Positions 1 to 6,713 of a stretch of 18,193 nucleotides of DNA are shown here, one piece after another. The translations under genes and the position numbers were made by a program. The stretch lies in NCBI GenBank assembly GCA_005879505.1, contig VBKQ01000098.1, positions 1 through 18,193 on the forward strand, given 5' to 3'. Source of the DNA: Deltaproteobacteria bacterium. GTDB lineage: Bacteria; Myxococcota; Myxococcia; Myxococcales; 40CM-4-68-19. The number at the start of each line of letters is the position of its first letter. Position 1 is the first letter of the stretch. Below the pieces are notes generated by a model. It did not search any database, was not told where the DNA came from, and saw only the letters and a list, made by a program, of their open reading frames with translations.

Positions 1-106
1 CACCGCCCGGAAGATCCACGACCGAGACGTCGTACAAAGGGACGTCGTGCAGCACTTCGTGCGCACGAAGCTTCAGGCCCAGATACTCGACGGGGGAGGC
101 ACGCAT
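1..106 (-). CDS. Unrecognised protein, N-terminal fragment cut by window edge
   Basis: A minus-strand reading frame opens at an ATG at 106 and stays open to the left edge, giving 35 residues that begin MRASPVEYLGLK and reach VSVVDLPGG. The start lies four bases after the TAG stop of the cobalamin-binding-type gene, so the two are probably co-transcribed and translationally coupled. Codon use is strongly GC-biased like that of its neighbours. I do not recognise the family with any confidence; the visible part contains no catalytic motif, signal peptide or membrane segment. It might be a DUF-type protein that travels with the binding protein. The rest of the gene is needed to say more. Confidence 0.55.
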   Translation of the reverse strand, partial: MRASPVEYLGLKLRAHEVLHDVPLYDVSVVDLPGG

Positions 107-110
107 GACG

Positions 111-1019
111 CTATCCGTAAGCGGCCCGAAAGCTTGCCACGTGCTTCGCGGCGAAGTCCTCGAACAGCTCGGGGTGCACGCACGCGGCCAGGATCTCGAG
201 AGACTCTACGATCCGAGGCCCCGGCCGATTGAAGAACGCGTTCCCGTCCGCGAGATAGACGCGCGCCCGCCACGCCGGCGGCAATGCCTCGCGGAGCACA
301 TCCAGTTCCTCGACGGTGCGCTGCAGCGGAAACCCGCACGGCTTCACCAGCACCACCTCGGGATCGAGCGCGGCAAGCGCGTCCCGGTCCAGCGTCGGCG
401 CGTGCTGTCCGGGGCGCGTCACCAGCGCCTCTCCTCCCGCGAGCGCGATCAGCTCCGGCATCCACATCCCGCCGACCATGACCGGCGCAATCCATTCGAT
501 GGTCACGACCCGCGGCCGCGCCCGTGCCATCGCGGCGCGGCGCGCGATGTCTGCGACCCGGGCCCGCAACTCGGCCACGAGCCGCGCTCCGGCCACGGCT
601 CGTCCGACGGCTTCAGCGGTGCGCGCGATGTCGCCCCAGATGTCCTCCAGGCGCATGGGATGCAAGTTGACGATCGCCACGTCCTGCCTGGCGAGGCGCG
701 CCACCGCCGCCCGGACGTCGTGGAGGGACACCGCGCAGACGTCGCACAGGTCCTGCGTCACGATCACGTCCGGGCGCGCGGCGCGAAGCCCTTCCACGTC
801 GATGTCATAAATGGCGAGAGCGTCCCTCAGGACGCTGCGAACGGAAGCATCGATGGCCTTGCTTGAGGGCAGCGGTCCGACGCGCGCCGAGGTGAGGACC
901 GCGACGTCCTCGAGGCCGGGCGGAAAATCGCATTCGTGCGACCGGCCGACCAGCTCAGCCCGCGCGCCGAGAGCGCAGACTATCTCGGTGGCCGACGGCA
1001 GAAGGGACGCGATCCGCAC
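111..1019 (-). CDS. Cobalamin-binding-type periplasmic-binding-fold protein (BtuF-like)
   Basis: This 302-residue protein has the fold of the metal-chelate and cobalamin ABC substrate-binding proteins (PF01497). It opens with RIASLLPSATEIVCALG, the usual first strand and helix of the BtuF group, and follows with GRSHECDFPP and later MVGGMWMPELIALAGG, which match the two lobes of that family. There is no signal peptide or lipobox, so it resembles the leaderless relatives that may act in the cytoplasm rather than feed a transporter. The start is a GTG at 1019, chosen because the conserved N-terminus begins exactly there; no strong ribosome binding site precedes it. No BtuC or BtuD partner is in the window. 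The ligand (cobalamin, haem or siderophore) cannot be decided from sequence alone. Confidence 0.8.
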   Translation of the reverse strand: MRIASLLPSATEIVCALGARAELVGRSHECDFPPGLEDVAVLTSARVGPLPSSKAIDASVRSVLRDALAIYDIDVEGLRAARPDVIVTQDLCDVCAVSLHDVRAAVARLARQDVAIVNLHPMRLEDIWGDIARTAEAVGRAVAGARLVAELRARVADIARRAAMARARPRVVTIEWIAPVMVGGMWMPELIALAGGEALVTRPGQHAPTLDRDALAALDPEVVLVKPCGFPLQRTVEELDVLREALPPAWRARVYLADGNAFFNRPGPRIVESLEILAACVHPELFEDFAAKHVASFRAAYG

Positions 1020-1085
1020 CGGGTGAGGATAGCGCGCCCTTCGCTACCGTCGAAGCCACCGAGCGAACGAATTCGCCAGCGCTAA

Positions 1086-1604
1086 CTACTTCTCCTTGCT
1101 CTGGGTCTTCGTGTCGCTCGTGTCTGCCTTCTGCTTCGAATTCACCTCGATCTTGCTCGCCTGATTGCCGCTCGCGTCGAAGCTCGCGCGTACCTGGTCG
1201 CCCTCCTTGATCTGATCAAGGCCGGACTGGGTACCATCGCGGGTGATCGTCGCGCTATCGGCGACCTTCAGCTCCTGCTCGCCGCCGGTCGCGGACGAGA
1301 TCTTGAGCGACCGCTTGTCCTTGTCGACCTTCTTCACGACGCCGGAGAGCTCCTTGCTCGCGCTCGCCGTGGTACCCGTCGTGCTCGACGATGTCGAGCT
1401 CTGGCTCGAAGGCGCCTTATCCATCGACTGGCCCGCGGGGCTCTGCGTCTGCGACGGCTGGCCTTGGGTGGGCTGCGCCGCCGACTTGTCGGACGTGGAG
1501 GGCTGCGCCGCCGACTTGTCGGACGTGGAGGGCTGTTCCCCTGCTCGGGCAGTCGTGGCTCCGACCAATCCAGCCGCAGCCATGCCGATCAGAAGTGTCT
1601 TCAT
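1086..1604 (-). CDS. Secreted low-complexity protein with small C-terminal domain
   Basis: This protein has 172 residues. It starts with a signal peptide (MKTLLIGMAAAGLVGATTARA, cleavage near residue 21), continues with a Ser/Thr/Gln/Pro-rich linker to about residue 82, and ends in a compact domain (ELSGVVKKVDKDKRSLKI onward) that looks like the small beta-barrel of DUF5666-type periplasmic proteins. The C-terminus is Lys/Gln/Asp-rich. The linker contains a perfect tandem copy of PSTSDKSAAQ. The ATG at 1604 is preferred over longer in-frame starts because it has a strong ribosome binding site (AAGGAG, 7 bases upstream) followed directly by the signal peptide. The role is unknown; it is probably a periplasmic or surface-associated protein. 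Confidence 0.75.
   Translation of the reverse strand: MKTLLIGMAAAGLVGATTARAGEQPSTSDKSAAQPSTSDKSAAQPTQGQPSQTQSPAGQSMDKAPSSQSSTSSSTTGTTASASKELSGVVKKVDKDKRSLKISSATGGEQELKVADSATITRDGTQSGLDQIKEGDQVRASFDASGNQASKIEVNSKQKADTSDTKTQSKEK
1471..1530. repeat. Perfect 30-bp tandem duplication inside the secreted protein gene
   Basis: Two identical adjacent 30-base units occupy 1471-1500 and 1501-1530, and five further bases of a third copy (GGCTG) follow. They encode the doubled decapeptide PSTSDKSAAQ in the linker of the secreted protein. The unit is a multiple of three, so copy-number change would alter linker length without breaking the frame. Confidence 0.95.
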
Positions 1605-1611
1605 GTCGGAT

Positions 1612-1617
1612 CTCCTT
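1612..1617 (-). promoter_or_regulatory. Ribosome binding site fixing the start at 1604
   Basis: Reading the minus strand, AAGGAG lies seven bases before the ATG at 1604. It decides between this start and an upstream in-frame extension that has no such site. The same AAAAGGAGATC context precedes the hydrolase start at 15355. Confidence 0.75.
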
Positions 1618-1726
1618 TTTTGGGTGAACGCAGAAACTAGGGAATGGCGTGGGCGCGTGCAAGCAGCAGACGATCGCCGCCAGCAGCAGGGCGGGCGAGC
1701 GGGCACTTACCGCAGAGGCAGGAGAT

Positions 1727-2218
1727 TCAGTCGCCGGCTAGCTTCTCGGTCGCGCTTCGACCTGCGTCCACGGTGCGGCGGAGGAAGTCGGCGAGCAGTT
1801 CGAGCTCGGCGTCTCCGTATCGAGCGCAGATCTCGGTCATCGAGGAGTTCATCCCCGAATAGAGCCGCACCAGCTCGGCATTCCGGTCGCGCAGGGCCCG
1901 CACGAGGACAGCGCGGCGGTCGGAGGGGCTGCGTTCCCGGACCACCCACCCTCCGCGCTCGAGCCTGTCGAGGATCCCGGTCAAGGTCGCGGGGTGCAGC
2001 GCGGCGCGTTCTGCCAGGGCGCTCGGGCTGAGCGGACCGTAGCGGTTGACGAGATCGAGGCAATCGAGGTCGACGTCGTTGAGACCGGCCCGGGCGCCCA
2101 CCTGATGGTTGAGCAGGGAGAGCTGGATGCTCAGCGCCCGCAGCGACTGCTTGATCGAGGAGGTCAGCTGCCGGCGGCCCCGGGGCGCGCGCGAATCGGT
2201 TGACGATATGGAACCCAT
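1727..2218 (-). CDS. MarR-family transcriptional regulator
   Basis: This 163-residue protein is the normal length for MarR regulators, which are dimeric winged-helix repressors that often respond to small phenolic or oxidising ligands. The winged helix is visible: LSPSALAERAALHPATLTG (helix-turn-helix) followed by ILDRLERGGWVVRERSPSDRRA, where the DRRA stretch is the hallmark of the MarR wing. The flanking helices would form the dimer interface. The ATG at 2218 is preceded by GGAG about ten bases upstream on the minus strand; the longer open frame to 2548 runs antisense through the DoxX-like gene and is ignored. It is transcribed divergently from the DoxX-like gene with only 45 bases between the starts, so autoregulation and control of the DoxX-like gene are likely. 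Confidence 0.9.
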   Translation of the reverse strand: MGSISSTDSRAPRGRRQLTSSIKQSLRALSIQLSLLNHQVGARAGLNDVDLDCLDLVNRYGPLSPSALAERAALHPATLTGILDRLERGGWVVRERSPSDRRAVLVRALRDRNAELVRLYSGMNSSMTEICARYGDAELELLADFLRRTVDAGRSATEKLAGD

Positions 2219-2263
2219 ACAATATCTACTCCGTACCATCTGACGTACGTAGGAGAGGGTAAC
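2219..2263. promoter_or_regulatory. Divergent MarR / DoxX-like intergenic region with candidate operator
   Basis: These 45 bases must hold both divergent promoters' downstream parts and both ribosome binding sites. An imperfect inverted repeat is visible: CTAC-TCC-GTAC (2226-2236) faces GTACGTAG (2245-2252), and ACGTACGT (2244-2251) is itself a perfect palindrome. MarR proteins bind such two-fold sites near their own promoters. AGGAGAGGG (2251-2259) is the ribosome binding site of the DoxX-like gene. The operator call is inference from position and symmetry only. Confidence 0.4.
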
Positions 2264-2680
2264 ATGCTCCTGAAGACGAGACGAGAAAGGATCATCTACT
2301 GGATCACCACGGGGATCGTCTGTGCCGTGATGATCTTCAGCATCGTCAACTTCACCTTCATCGACCGCTTCCCGTTTCCGGAGGGAGCTTTCGTCCACCT
2401 GGGATTGCCCGGCTACTTCAAGGCTGAGCTCACGATCGCCAAGATCTTGGGAGTCTCGGCGCTGTTGATCCCGGGGGTCCCGGCCAAGATCAGGGAGTTC
2501 GCCTATTTCGGCTTCGCCATCACCTTGATCTCGGCCAGCATCGCCCATTTCTCCAGTGGCGATGCCAGGATCAGCGTCCTGTTCATCATCGATCCGCTGA
2601 TTTTCCTGGTCTTCCTGGCTGTCTCGTATTTCTACTTCGGGAAGATGAATCAGGTGCGCTCGCTCGAGCGCTCACAGTGA
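2264..2680 (+). CDS. DoxX-like family integral membrane protein
   Basis: This is a 138-residue membrane protein with four predicted transmembrane helices at roughly residues 10-30, 53-71, 79-97 and 103-125. The layout, the length and the sequence GYFKAELTIAKILGVSALL match the DoxX-like (DoxX_2, PF13564) group of small quinone- or redox-associated membrane proteins. The start at 2264 has a strong AGGAG four bases-plus upstream. It is divergent from the MarR gene and 75 bases upstream of an alcohol dehydrogenase on the same strand. MarR plus DoxX-like genes commonly form stress-response units, so MarR control is likely. The biochemical role of this family is not settled. Confidence 0.85.
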   Translation: MLLKTRRERIIYWITTGIVCAVMIFSIVNFTFIDRFPFPEGAFVHLGLPGYFKAELTIAKILGVSALLIPGVPAKIREFAYFGFAITLISASIAHFSSGDARISVLFIIDPLIFLVFLAVSYFYFGKMNQVRSLERSQ

Positions 2681-2755
2681 GGATCTCCGCGCAACACCTG
2701 CGCCCGCCGTGCATCGCAAGGGGATCCCGGCACAAGCGCGGGGGTGGAGAGGCCT

Positions 2756-3769
2756 ATGCCAAAGATGATGAGGGCCGTACAGGTGTCCAAACCCAATGGC
2801 GCGTTCGAGCTCGTCGAGCGCGAGCTCCCGGAACCCGCCTCGGGCCAGATCCGCATCAAGGTCGAAGCCTGCGGAGTCTGCCACAGCGACGCCTTCGTGA
2901 AGGCCGGCGCGTTTCCCGGGCTGACGCTACCGCGGATTCCGGGCCACGAGATCGCCGGGCGCGTCGACAAGGTCGGCGCCGACGTGACCGAGTGGCAGAA
3001 GGGCGACCGGGTGGGCGTCGGCTGGCACGGCGGCCACTGCTTCGTCTGCAACGCCTGCCGCAAAGGCCTCTTCATCAACTGCGAACGGGAGAAGATCACC
3101 GGGTTCAGCTACGACGGCGGGTATGCCGAGTACACGGTCGTGCCGCACGAAGCTGGCGTGCACCTCCCCGAGAAGCTCGAGTCCGTCGAGGTAGCCCCGC
3201 TGCTCTGCGCGGGCATCACCACGTACAACTCGCTCCGCAACAGCGGCGCTCGTCCCGGCGATACCGTAGCGGTCCAGGGCATCGGCGGCCTCGGCCACCT
3301 CGCCATCCAGTTCGCTGCGCGGATGGGCTTCCGGACCATCGCCATCTCGCGCGGCGCGGACAAGGCGGAGCTCGTCCGACAGCTCGGCGCGCACGAATAC
3401 ATCGATACGCAGAAGGTGCCCGCCGCAGAGGCGCTGCAAAAACTCGGAGGGGCTGACCTGGTCCTGGCCACGGCGCCGAACAGCGAGGCGATCGCGAGCA
3501 CGATCGACGGGTTGAAGCCGCGCGGCAAGCTCCTCATCGTCGCTGCGCCGTTCGACCCGCTGAAAGTCTCGGCATTCACTTTGCTGAGCGGGAAGACCAT
3601 CGCTGGTTGGCCCAGCGGCAGCGCCATCGATTCCGAGGAGACCGTCGCCTTCAGCGTCCTCACCGGCGTCCGCCCGCGCATCGAGGTGTTCAAGCTGGAA
3701 CAGGCCGGGCAGGCTCTCGCGAAGATGATCGAGAATCGCGTCCGCTTCCGCGCGGTGCTGACGCCCTGA
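2756..3769 (+). CDS. Zinc-dependent alcohol dehydrogenase (MDR superfamily)
   Basis: This is a 337-residue NAD(P)-dependent alcohol/aldehyde oxidoreductase. Catalytic-zinc ligands are present: Cys42 in GVCHSD, His64-Glu65 in GHE, and Cys151. The structural-zinc loop is complete (Cys95, Cys98, Cys101, Cys109). The nucleotide-binding glycines are GIGGLG at 175-180. The protein lies within the usual 330-350 residue range and nothing is missing. The ATG at 2756 is chosen over a GTG twelve bases upstream because GGAG sits six bases before it and the GTG lies inside that ribosome binding site. It follows the DoxX-like gene by 75 bases on the same strand and may belong to the same MarR-controlled unit. 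Substrate is unknown; it resembles the AdhP-like group for primary alcohols. Confidence 0.92.
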   Translation: MPKMMRAVQVSKPNGAFELVERELPEPASGQIRIKVEACGVCHSDAFVKAGAFPGLTLPRIPGHEIAGRVDKVGADVTEWQKGDRVGVGWHGGHCFVCNACRKGLFINCEREKITGFSYDGGYAEYTVVPHEAGVHLPEKLESVEVAPLLCAGITTYNSLRNSGARPGDTVAVQGIGGLGHLAIQFAARMGFRTIAISRGADKAELVRQLGAHEYIDTQKVPAAEALQKLGGADLVLATAPNSEAIASTIDGLKPRGKLLIVAAPFDPLKVSAFTLLSGKTIAGWPSGSAIDSEETVAFSVLTGVRPRIEVFKLEQAGQALAKMIENRVRFRAVLTP

Positions 3770-3837
3770 CCCCCGTGCCTCGCGAACAGCGGGGCACAGA
3801 TGTGCACGTTCCAAACGCGCCCAACGGCCCTCCCTGA

Positions 3838-3851
3838 AGGTCGCGCGACCT
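3838..3851. other. Perfect 14-bp palindrome
   Basis: AGGTCGCGCGACCT is perfectly self-complementary and lies in the 217-base gap between the alcohol dehydrogenase and the broken secreted-protein gene, just upstream of a TTGACA box at 3859. It could be an operator for a dimeric regulator. A chance palindrome in GC-rich DNA is the main alternative. Confidence 0.35.
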
Positions 3852-3858
3852 GCGCTTG

Positions 3859-3887
3859 TTGACACCCGATCCTGCGGGTGATACAGG
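3859..3887 (+). promoter_or_regulatory. Candidate sigma-70-type promoter
   Basis: A consensus -35 box TTGACA (3859-3864) is followed after 15-17 bases by an AT-richer stretch (GATACAG, 3880-3886) that could serve as a poor -10. It would transcribe the broken secreted-protein gene from roughly 95 bases upstream of its start. An 8-bp inverted repeat (CCTGCGGG 3871-3878 with CCCGCAGG 3895-3902) overlaps the spacer and start region. The -10 match is weak, so this is tentative. Confidence 0.3.
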
Positions 3888-3986
3888 CGTCGGCCCCGCA
3901 GGGACTGTAAAAAGACAGCATGGCTTCAATTCGTCGCGAACCCAGGGCGATGCAGTGGTCCGATGAGCTGAACACGGAGGACTTCG

Positions 3987-4393
3987 ATGAAGCATCCTGC
4001 GATCTGGTCCGGGACTTTGGCAGTCTCCATCACGGCGGTGGCATTTGCCGCGAGCGTCCACTTGAAGGGCGACCACAGCCAACCGAGTTTCATCGACCAA
4101 GGCCTGACCCTTGAGGCTCTAGGCGAGCTCGCCGGGCTCGGGAACGGAGACGTGCTGGTCACGCTCACGGCAAGGGGAACGCCGACGGCGACTTGCACGA
4201 ACCAGGGCGGGAATGAGGCGCCTGGACAGAACCCGGCGGAGGTGACTCTGACGGGAACCCAATCGATCCCAGCCAGCGAGATCAAGAACGGCAATAAGGA
4301 GGCGTGACCGTGCTGACAGTCAGCTGCACGTTCTCATCCGCCACGTCCGACGGTCCGGTGCCCGGCCGTCAGGTCAGCTGCACGAACAACTAG
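3987..4393 (+). pseudogene. Secreted protein gene broken by an internal deletion and frameshift
   Basis: The first open part (3987-4307, 106 codons) has a signal-like N-terminus and then GLGNGDVLVTLTARGTP, TATCTNQGGN and SIPASEIKNGN. From memory this is a family of secreted proteins of about 170 residues found in GC-rich soil bacteria. In that family the text after EIKNGN continues for about 45 more residues and ends in a VLTVSCTFS...SDGPVP motif. Here the frame reads KEA and stops at 4305-4307, but the expected C-terminus (GGVTVLTVSCTFSSATSDGP to TNN, stop 4391-4393) follows at once in the +2 frame. The middle of the gene therefore appears to be missing, with the junction near 4295-4300. The start has GGAGG (3977-3981) at good spacing. 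If still expressed, only a 106-residue truncated product is made. Family recognition is from memory. Confidence 0.6.
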
Positions 4394-4427
4394 AGAACAC
4401 GTCTCGTAACTTTGCGGGTTTGTTTCC

Positions 4428-4453
4428 CGGCCGCGCGTAGCACTGCGCGGCCG
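4428..4453. other. GC-rich 9-bp hairpin upstream of the proline-rich secreted protein
   Basis: CGGCCGCGC (4428-4436) pairs perfectly with GCGCGGCCG (4445-4453) around an eight-base loop. It lies between the end of the broken secreted-protein gene and the ribosome binding site of the next gene. It lacks a T-run on either strand, so it is not a classical intrinsic terminator; it may still act as a transcript-end or leader structure. Confidence 0.35.
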
Positions 4454-4494
4454 CCGGAGTGGCACTACCTCTTCGGCGAAAGGACCGATCCGCC

Positions 4495-4983
4495 ATGATG
4501 AAGACGTTCGTCCTCCTTTTCTCGTTCGTGCTCGCCGCCCCCGCGTTGGCGCAGACGGAGCCGCCCCCGTCACCGCCGGACGACGTGCAGCCGCCTGCTC
4601 CACCTCCGGCATCGCAACCGCCGCCGCCGCCGCCGTCCGCACCTCCGACGGCGCAACCGATCGAGCCGCCGCAGGTGACGGCGAACACGGCGCCCGCGCC
4701 CTCGAGCTTGCCCGGGGAATGGGTCTACACGGCGCAATACGGCTGGGTGTGGATGCCGTACGACCAGCAGTACACGCACGTCATCGACACCAGCGGGGTC
4801 GCGTACATGTTCGTGTACTACCCGGCTTTCGGGTGGCGCTGGGTACTGTCTCCGTGGGTGTTCGGGCTCGGCCCCCGGCCGCACTTCATCCATGGACCGG
4901 GGCACTTTGCCTGGTACGCGCACCCGTGGTTTCGGGGGCATCCGCTGGTGCGGCGCAAAGTCGTCCGGCAGCACCGCCGCTGA
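4495..4983 (+). CDS. Secreted proline-rich protein with Tyr/Trp-rich C-terminal domain
   Basis: This 162-residue protein has a clear signal peptide (MMKTFVLLFSFVLAAPALAQ, cleavage near residue 19). A proline-rich spacer of about 50 residues follows, then a C-terminal domain rich in Tyr, Trp, Gly and Pro that begins GEWVYTAQYGWVWMPY and includes YVYYPAFGWRWV-like repeats (here FVYYPAFGWRWV). Similar short secreted proteins are common in Myxococcota, with no assigned function; an outer-surface or periplasmic location is likely. The ATG pair at 4495/4498 is preferred over an ATG at 4459, because AAAGGA lies ten bases upstream and the signal peptide starts there. It converges with the Asp-box lipoprotein gene; only seven bases separate the two stops. 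The C-terminal tail is basic (VRRKVVRQHRR). Confidence 0.75.
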   Translation: MMKTFVLLFSFVLAAPALAQTEPPPSPPDDVQPPAPPPASQPPPPPPSAPPTAQPIEPPQVTANTAPAPSSLPGEWVYTAQYGWVWMPYDQQYTHVIDTSGVAYMFVYYPAFGWRWVLSPWVFGLGPRPHFIHGPGHFAWYAHPWFRGHPLVRRKVVRQHRR

Positions 4984-4990
4984 AGAGCTG

Positions 4991-6634
4991 CTATTGCGCC
5001 CAGCGCCAGGCGTCGCGCCAGCTCTGGCCGGTGCGGTCGATTCCGCCAAACAGCACGATCTCCTGCTGTGCCGCAGCCGCAATGCCGACGGGATACGGAA
5101 GGATGCTTCTCTGCCGAATCAAGACATCGAACGCAGGGGGAGGGAGCTCGTTCCAAGTCGCGCCGCCGTCGGTAGAGAACATGAGCTCGAACGCTCCATC
5201 GGGAGCGTTTTCTAGCCCGTGTGTACCGGGACTGAGCGCGATCTCTCCCTCCGCATCGCTCTCCGCGACCATCGCGTCGACGAGCGAGGTCCAGAACTGC
5301 TCCGCCGGCGCGTAGGCGTAGAGGACCTTGTCTCCGGCGACACCGGTCAGCGCCCGGCCGGAGTTGAAGCGAGCCAGAAGGCGCAGAGGGTCGAGCAGCG
5401 TGAAAAATGTCTCGGACGACACCGTGCGCGGGCCGCGCTGGACTTGCTGCGGTTGTTGCACCTGCTGCGGCGGTTGCCCGGAGGGCGCGCCGCGACGGCC
5501 TCCGCGACGTCCGCCGCGGCCGCCCTCGCCGCCGGGAGGTCCGCCTCCGCCGGCCCGTCCGCCGCCGCGGTCCGGTCTGCGCGGCGTCTCCGGCGTCCTC
5601 TCGATCGCGGGTTGAGCCGCGCGCTGTCGCTCGAGCGCGATCCGCAGGCCGATGGGCGCCTCATCCATGCGCACCCAGGTCATGCCCTCGTCGACGGAGC
5701 GAAAAACTGGCGCGGCGATCGCGCGAAGGAGCTTGTCGCGACCGGGAAATGCGAAGGACGCGCGCAAAGCGTTGGCGTCGACGCGGGCGCCGCGGAGCTG
5801 GCCGTCGAGCGCCGCGGCCAGCAGAGGCGATCGCCGCACGAGCGCCGCTCCCTCGATCATCGGATCGGCGGCGACTGCCCAGATCTGTCCGTCGAGCGCG
5901 GCGAGCCAGGCGTCGAGCACCAACGATGTCCGCTGCCAGAGCGCGCCGCCGTCGTGCGAGACCCACACGTCGCCCCCGGCGGGCCTTCTCGAGTCGCGAT
6001 CGTCGACGAAGGAGAGGGCGGCCTGCGCCCCGTCGGAGCTTCCGTCCAGCAGCGTCGTCAGCGGCGCGGTCTCGCGTGTGGCCCGCACCGACAAGTAGAG
6101 GCTCTGCCGGTCGACGGCGATGCTGCGCGCGCGCCAGGCGCCAGGGATCTGCGGCGTCAACGTCTTCCAGGTCTGCGCGCAATCCTGCGAGACGTACAGG
6201 TGTCCGCCCGCGGCGGCATGGATTGCGCCTCCCGCCACCGCCGCGGTGTCGATGGGGATCGGACCCCAGGCGCGCCAGCTCTTGCCGCCGTCCTTCGAGC
6301 AATGCAGCTGTGCTGCCCCACGGCCAACGATGAGCTCGCCGGCGAGCATCACGTCGTGGAAGCGATCGTCGATCTGAGCGAATGTCCAGTCCGAGCCTCC
6401 GTCAGTTGAAACGAACACGCCTTCGCGGGGGCGCGAGACCACGGCCGCGATGGTCGCATCCGACGCAAAGACGGCCTCGATCTGCGCGTCCTCCCGCGTG
6501 GAGGCGAAGAGATGGAGGCGCTTCTGCTCGTATCGCAGCGCCAGCGGCGAGGGTCCCGGCGGCGGCGTATCCAGCGGCAGTGCGCGATAGCTCGCGCAGG
6601 AGGCCAACACGCCGAGACAGACCATCCGCCACAT
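4991..6634 (-). CDS. Asp-box (BNR) repeat lipoprotein, probable beta-propeller
   Basis: This is a 547-residue exported lipoprotein. The lipobox is LASC with Cys13 as the lipidation site. Asp-box motifs (S-x-D-x-G-x-x-W) recur along the chain: STDGGSDW, SKDGGKSW, SHDGGALW, SVDEGMTW and STDGGATW, plus a degenerate SQDCAQTW. Six such boxes indicate a sialidase/Ycf48-type beta-propeller, here without the sialidase catalytic residues (no FRIP motif seen), so a binding or assembly role is more likely than a glycosidase. Between about residues 345 and 398 the propeller is interrupted by a Gly/Arg-rich stretch and then a Pro/Gln/Val-rich stretch. The start at 6634 is followed by another Met at 6625; ribosome binding site evidence is weak. 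The gene has no operon partner on its strand except the broken UPF0158 gene 79 bases upstream. Confidence 0.8.
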   Translation of the reverse strand: MWRMVCLGVLASCASYRALPLDTPPPGPSPLALRYEQKRLHLFASTREDAQIEAVFASDATIAAVVSRPREGVFVSTDGGSDWTFAQIDDRFHDVMLAGELIVGRGAAQLHCSKDGGKSWRAWGPIPIDTAAVAGGAIHAAAGGHLYVSQDCAQTWKTLTPQIPGAWRARSIAVDRQSLYLSVRATRETAPLTTLLDGSSDGAQAALSFVDDRDSRRPAGGDVWVSHDGGALWQRTSLVLDAWLAALDGQIWAVAADPMIEGAALVRRSPLLAAALDGQLRGARVDANALRASFAFPGRDKLLRAIAAPVFRSVDEGMTWVRMDEAPIGLRIALERQRAAQPAIERTPETPRRPDRGGGRAGGGGPPGGEGGRGGRRGGRRGAPSGQPPQQVQQPQQVQRGPRTVSSETFFTLLDPLRLLARFNSGRALTGVAGDKVLYAYAPAEQFWTSLVDAMVAESDAEGEIALSPGTHGLENAPDGAFELMFSTDGGATWNELPPPAFDVLIRQRSILPYPVGIAAAAQQEIVLFGGIDRTGQSWRDAWRWAQ

Positions 6635-6713
6635 GCCGCCATGGACTGCGGCCCGAGGGTCGAATTCACGTTTCGGAATGTGTAGCGAATCGGTGCGACA
6701 AAAAACGCCGAAT

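Noticed and set aside
3775..3805. Possible terminator after the alcohol dehydrogenase (GTGCC...GGCAC, CCCC...GGGG)
   Set aside because: Competing short stems of four to five pairs and no T-tract; not supported as an intrinsic terminator.
3920..4114. Short plus-strand open frame ahead of the broken secreted-protein gene
   Set aside because: It overlaps the better supported ATG at 3987 with its own GGAGG site, and has no signal peptide or family resemblance.
5219..6409. Plus-strand 396-codon open frame opposite the lipoprotein gene
   Set aside because: The opposite strand encodes a lipobox and six Asp boxes; this frame is Arg/Ala/Gly shadow sequence.
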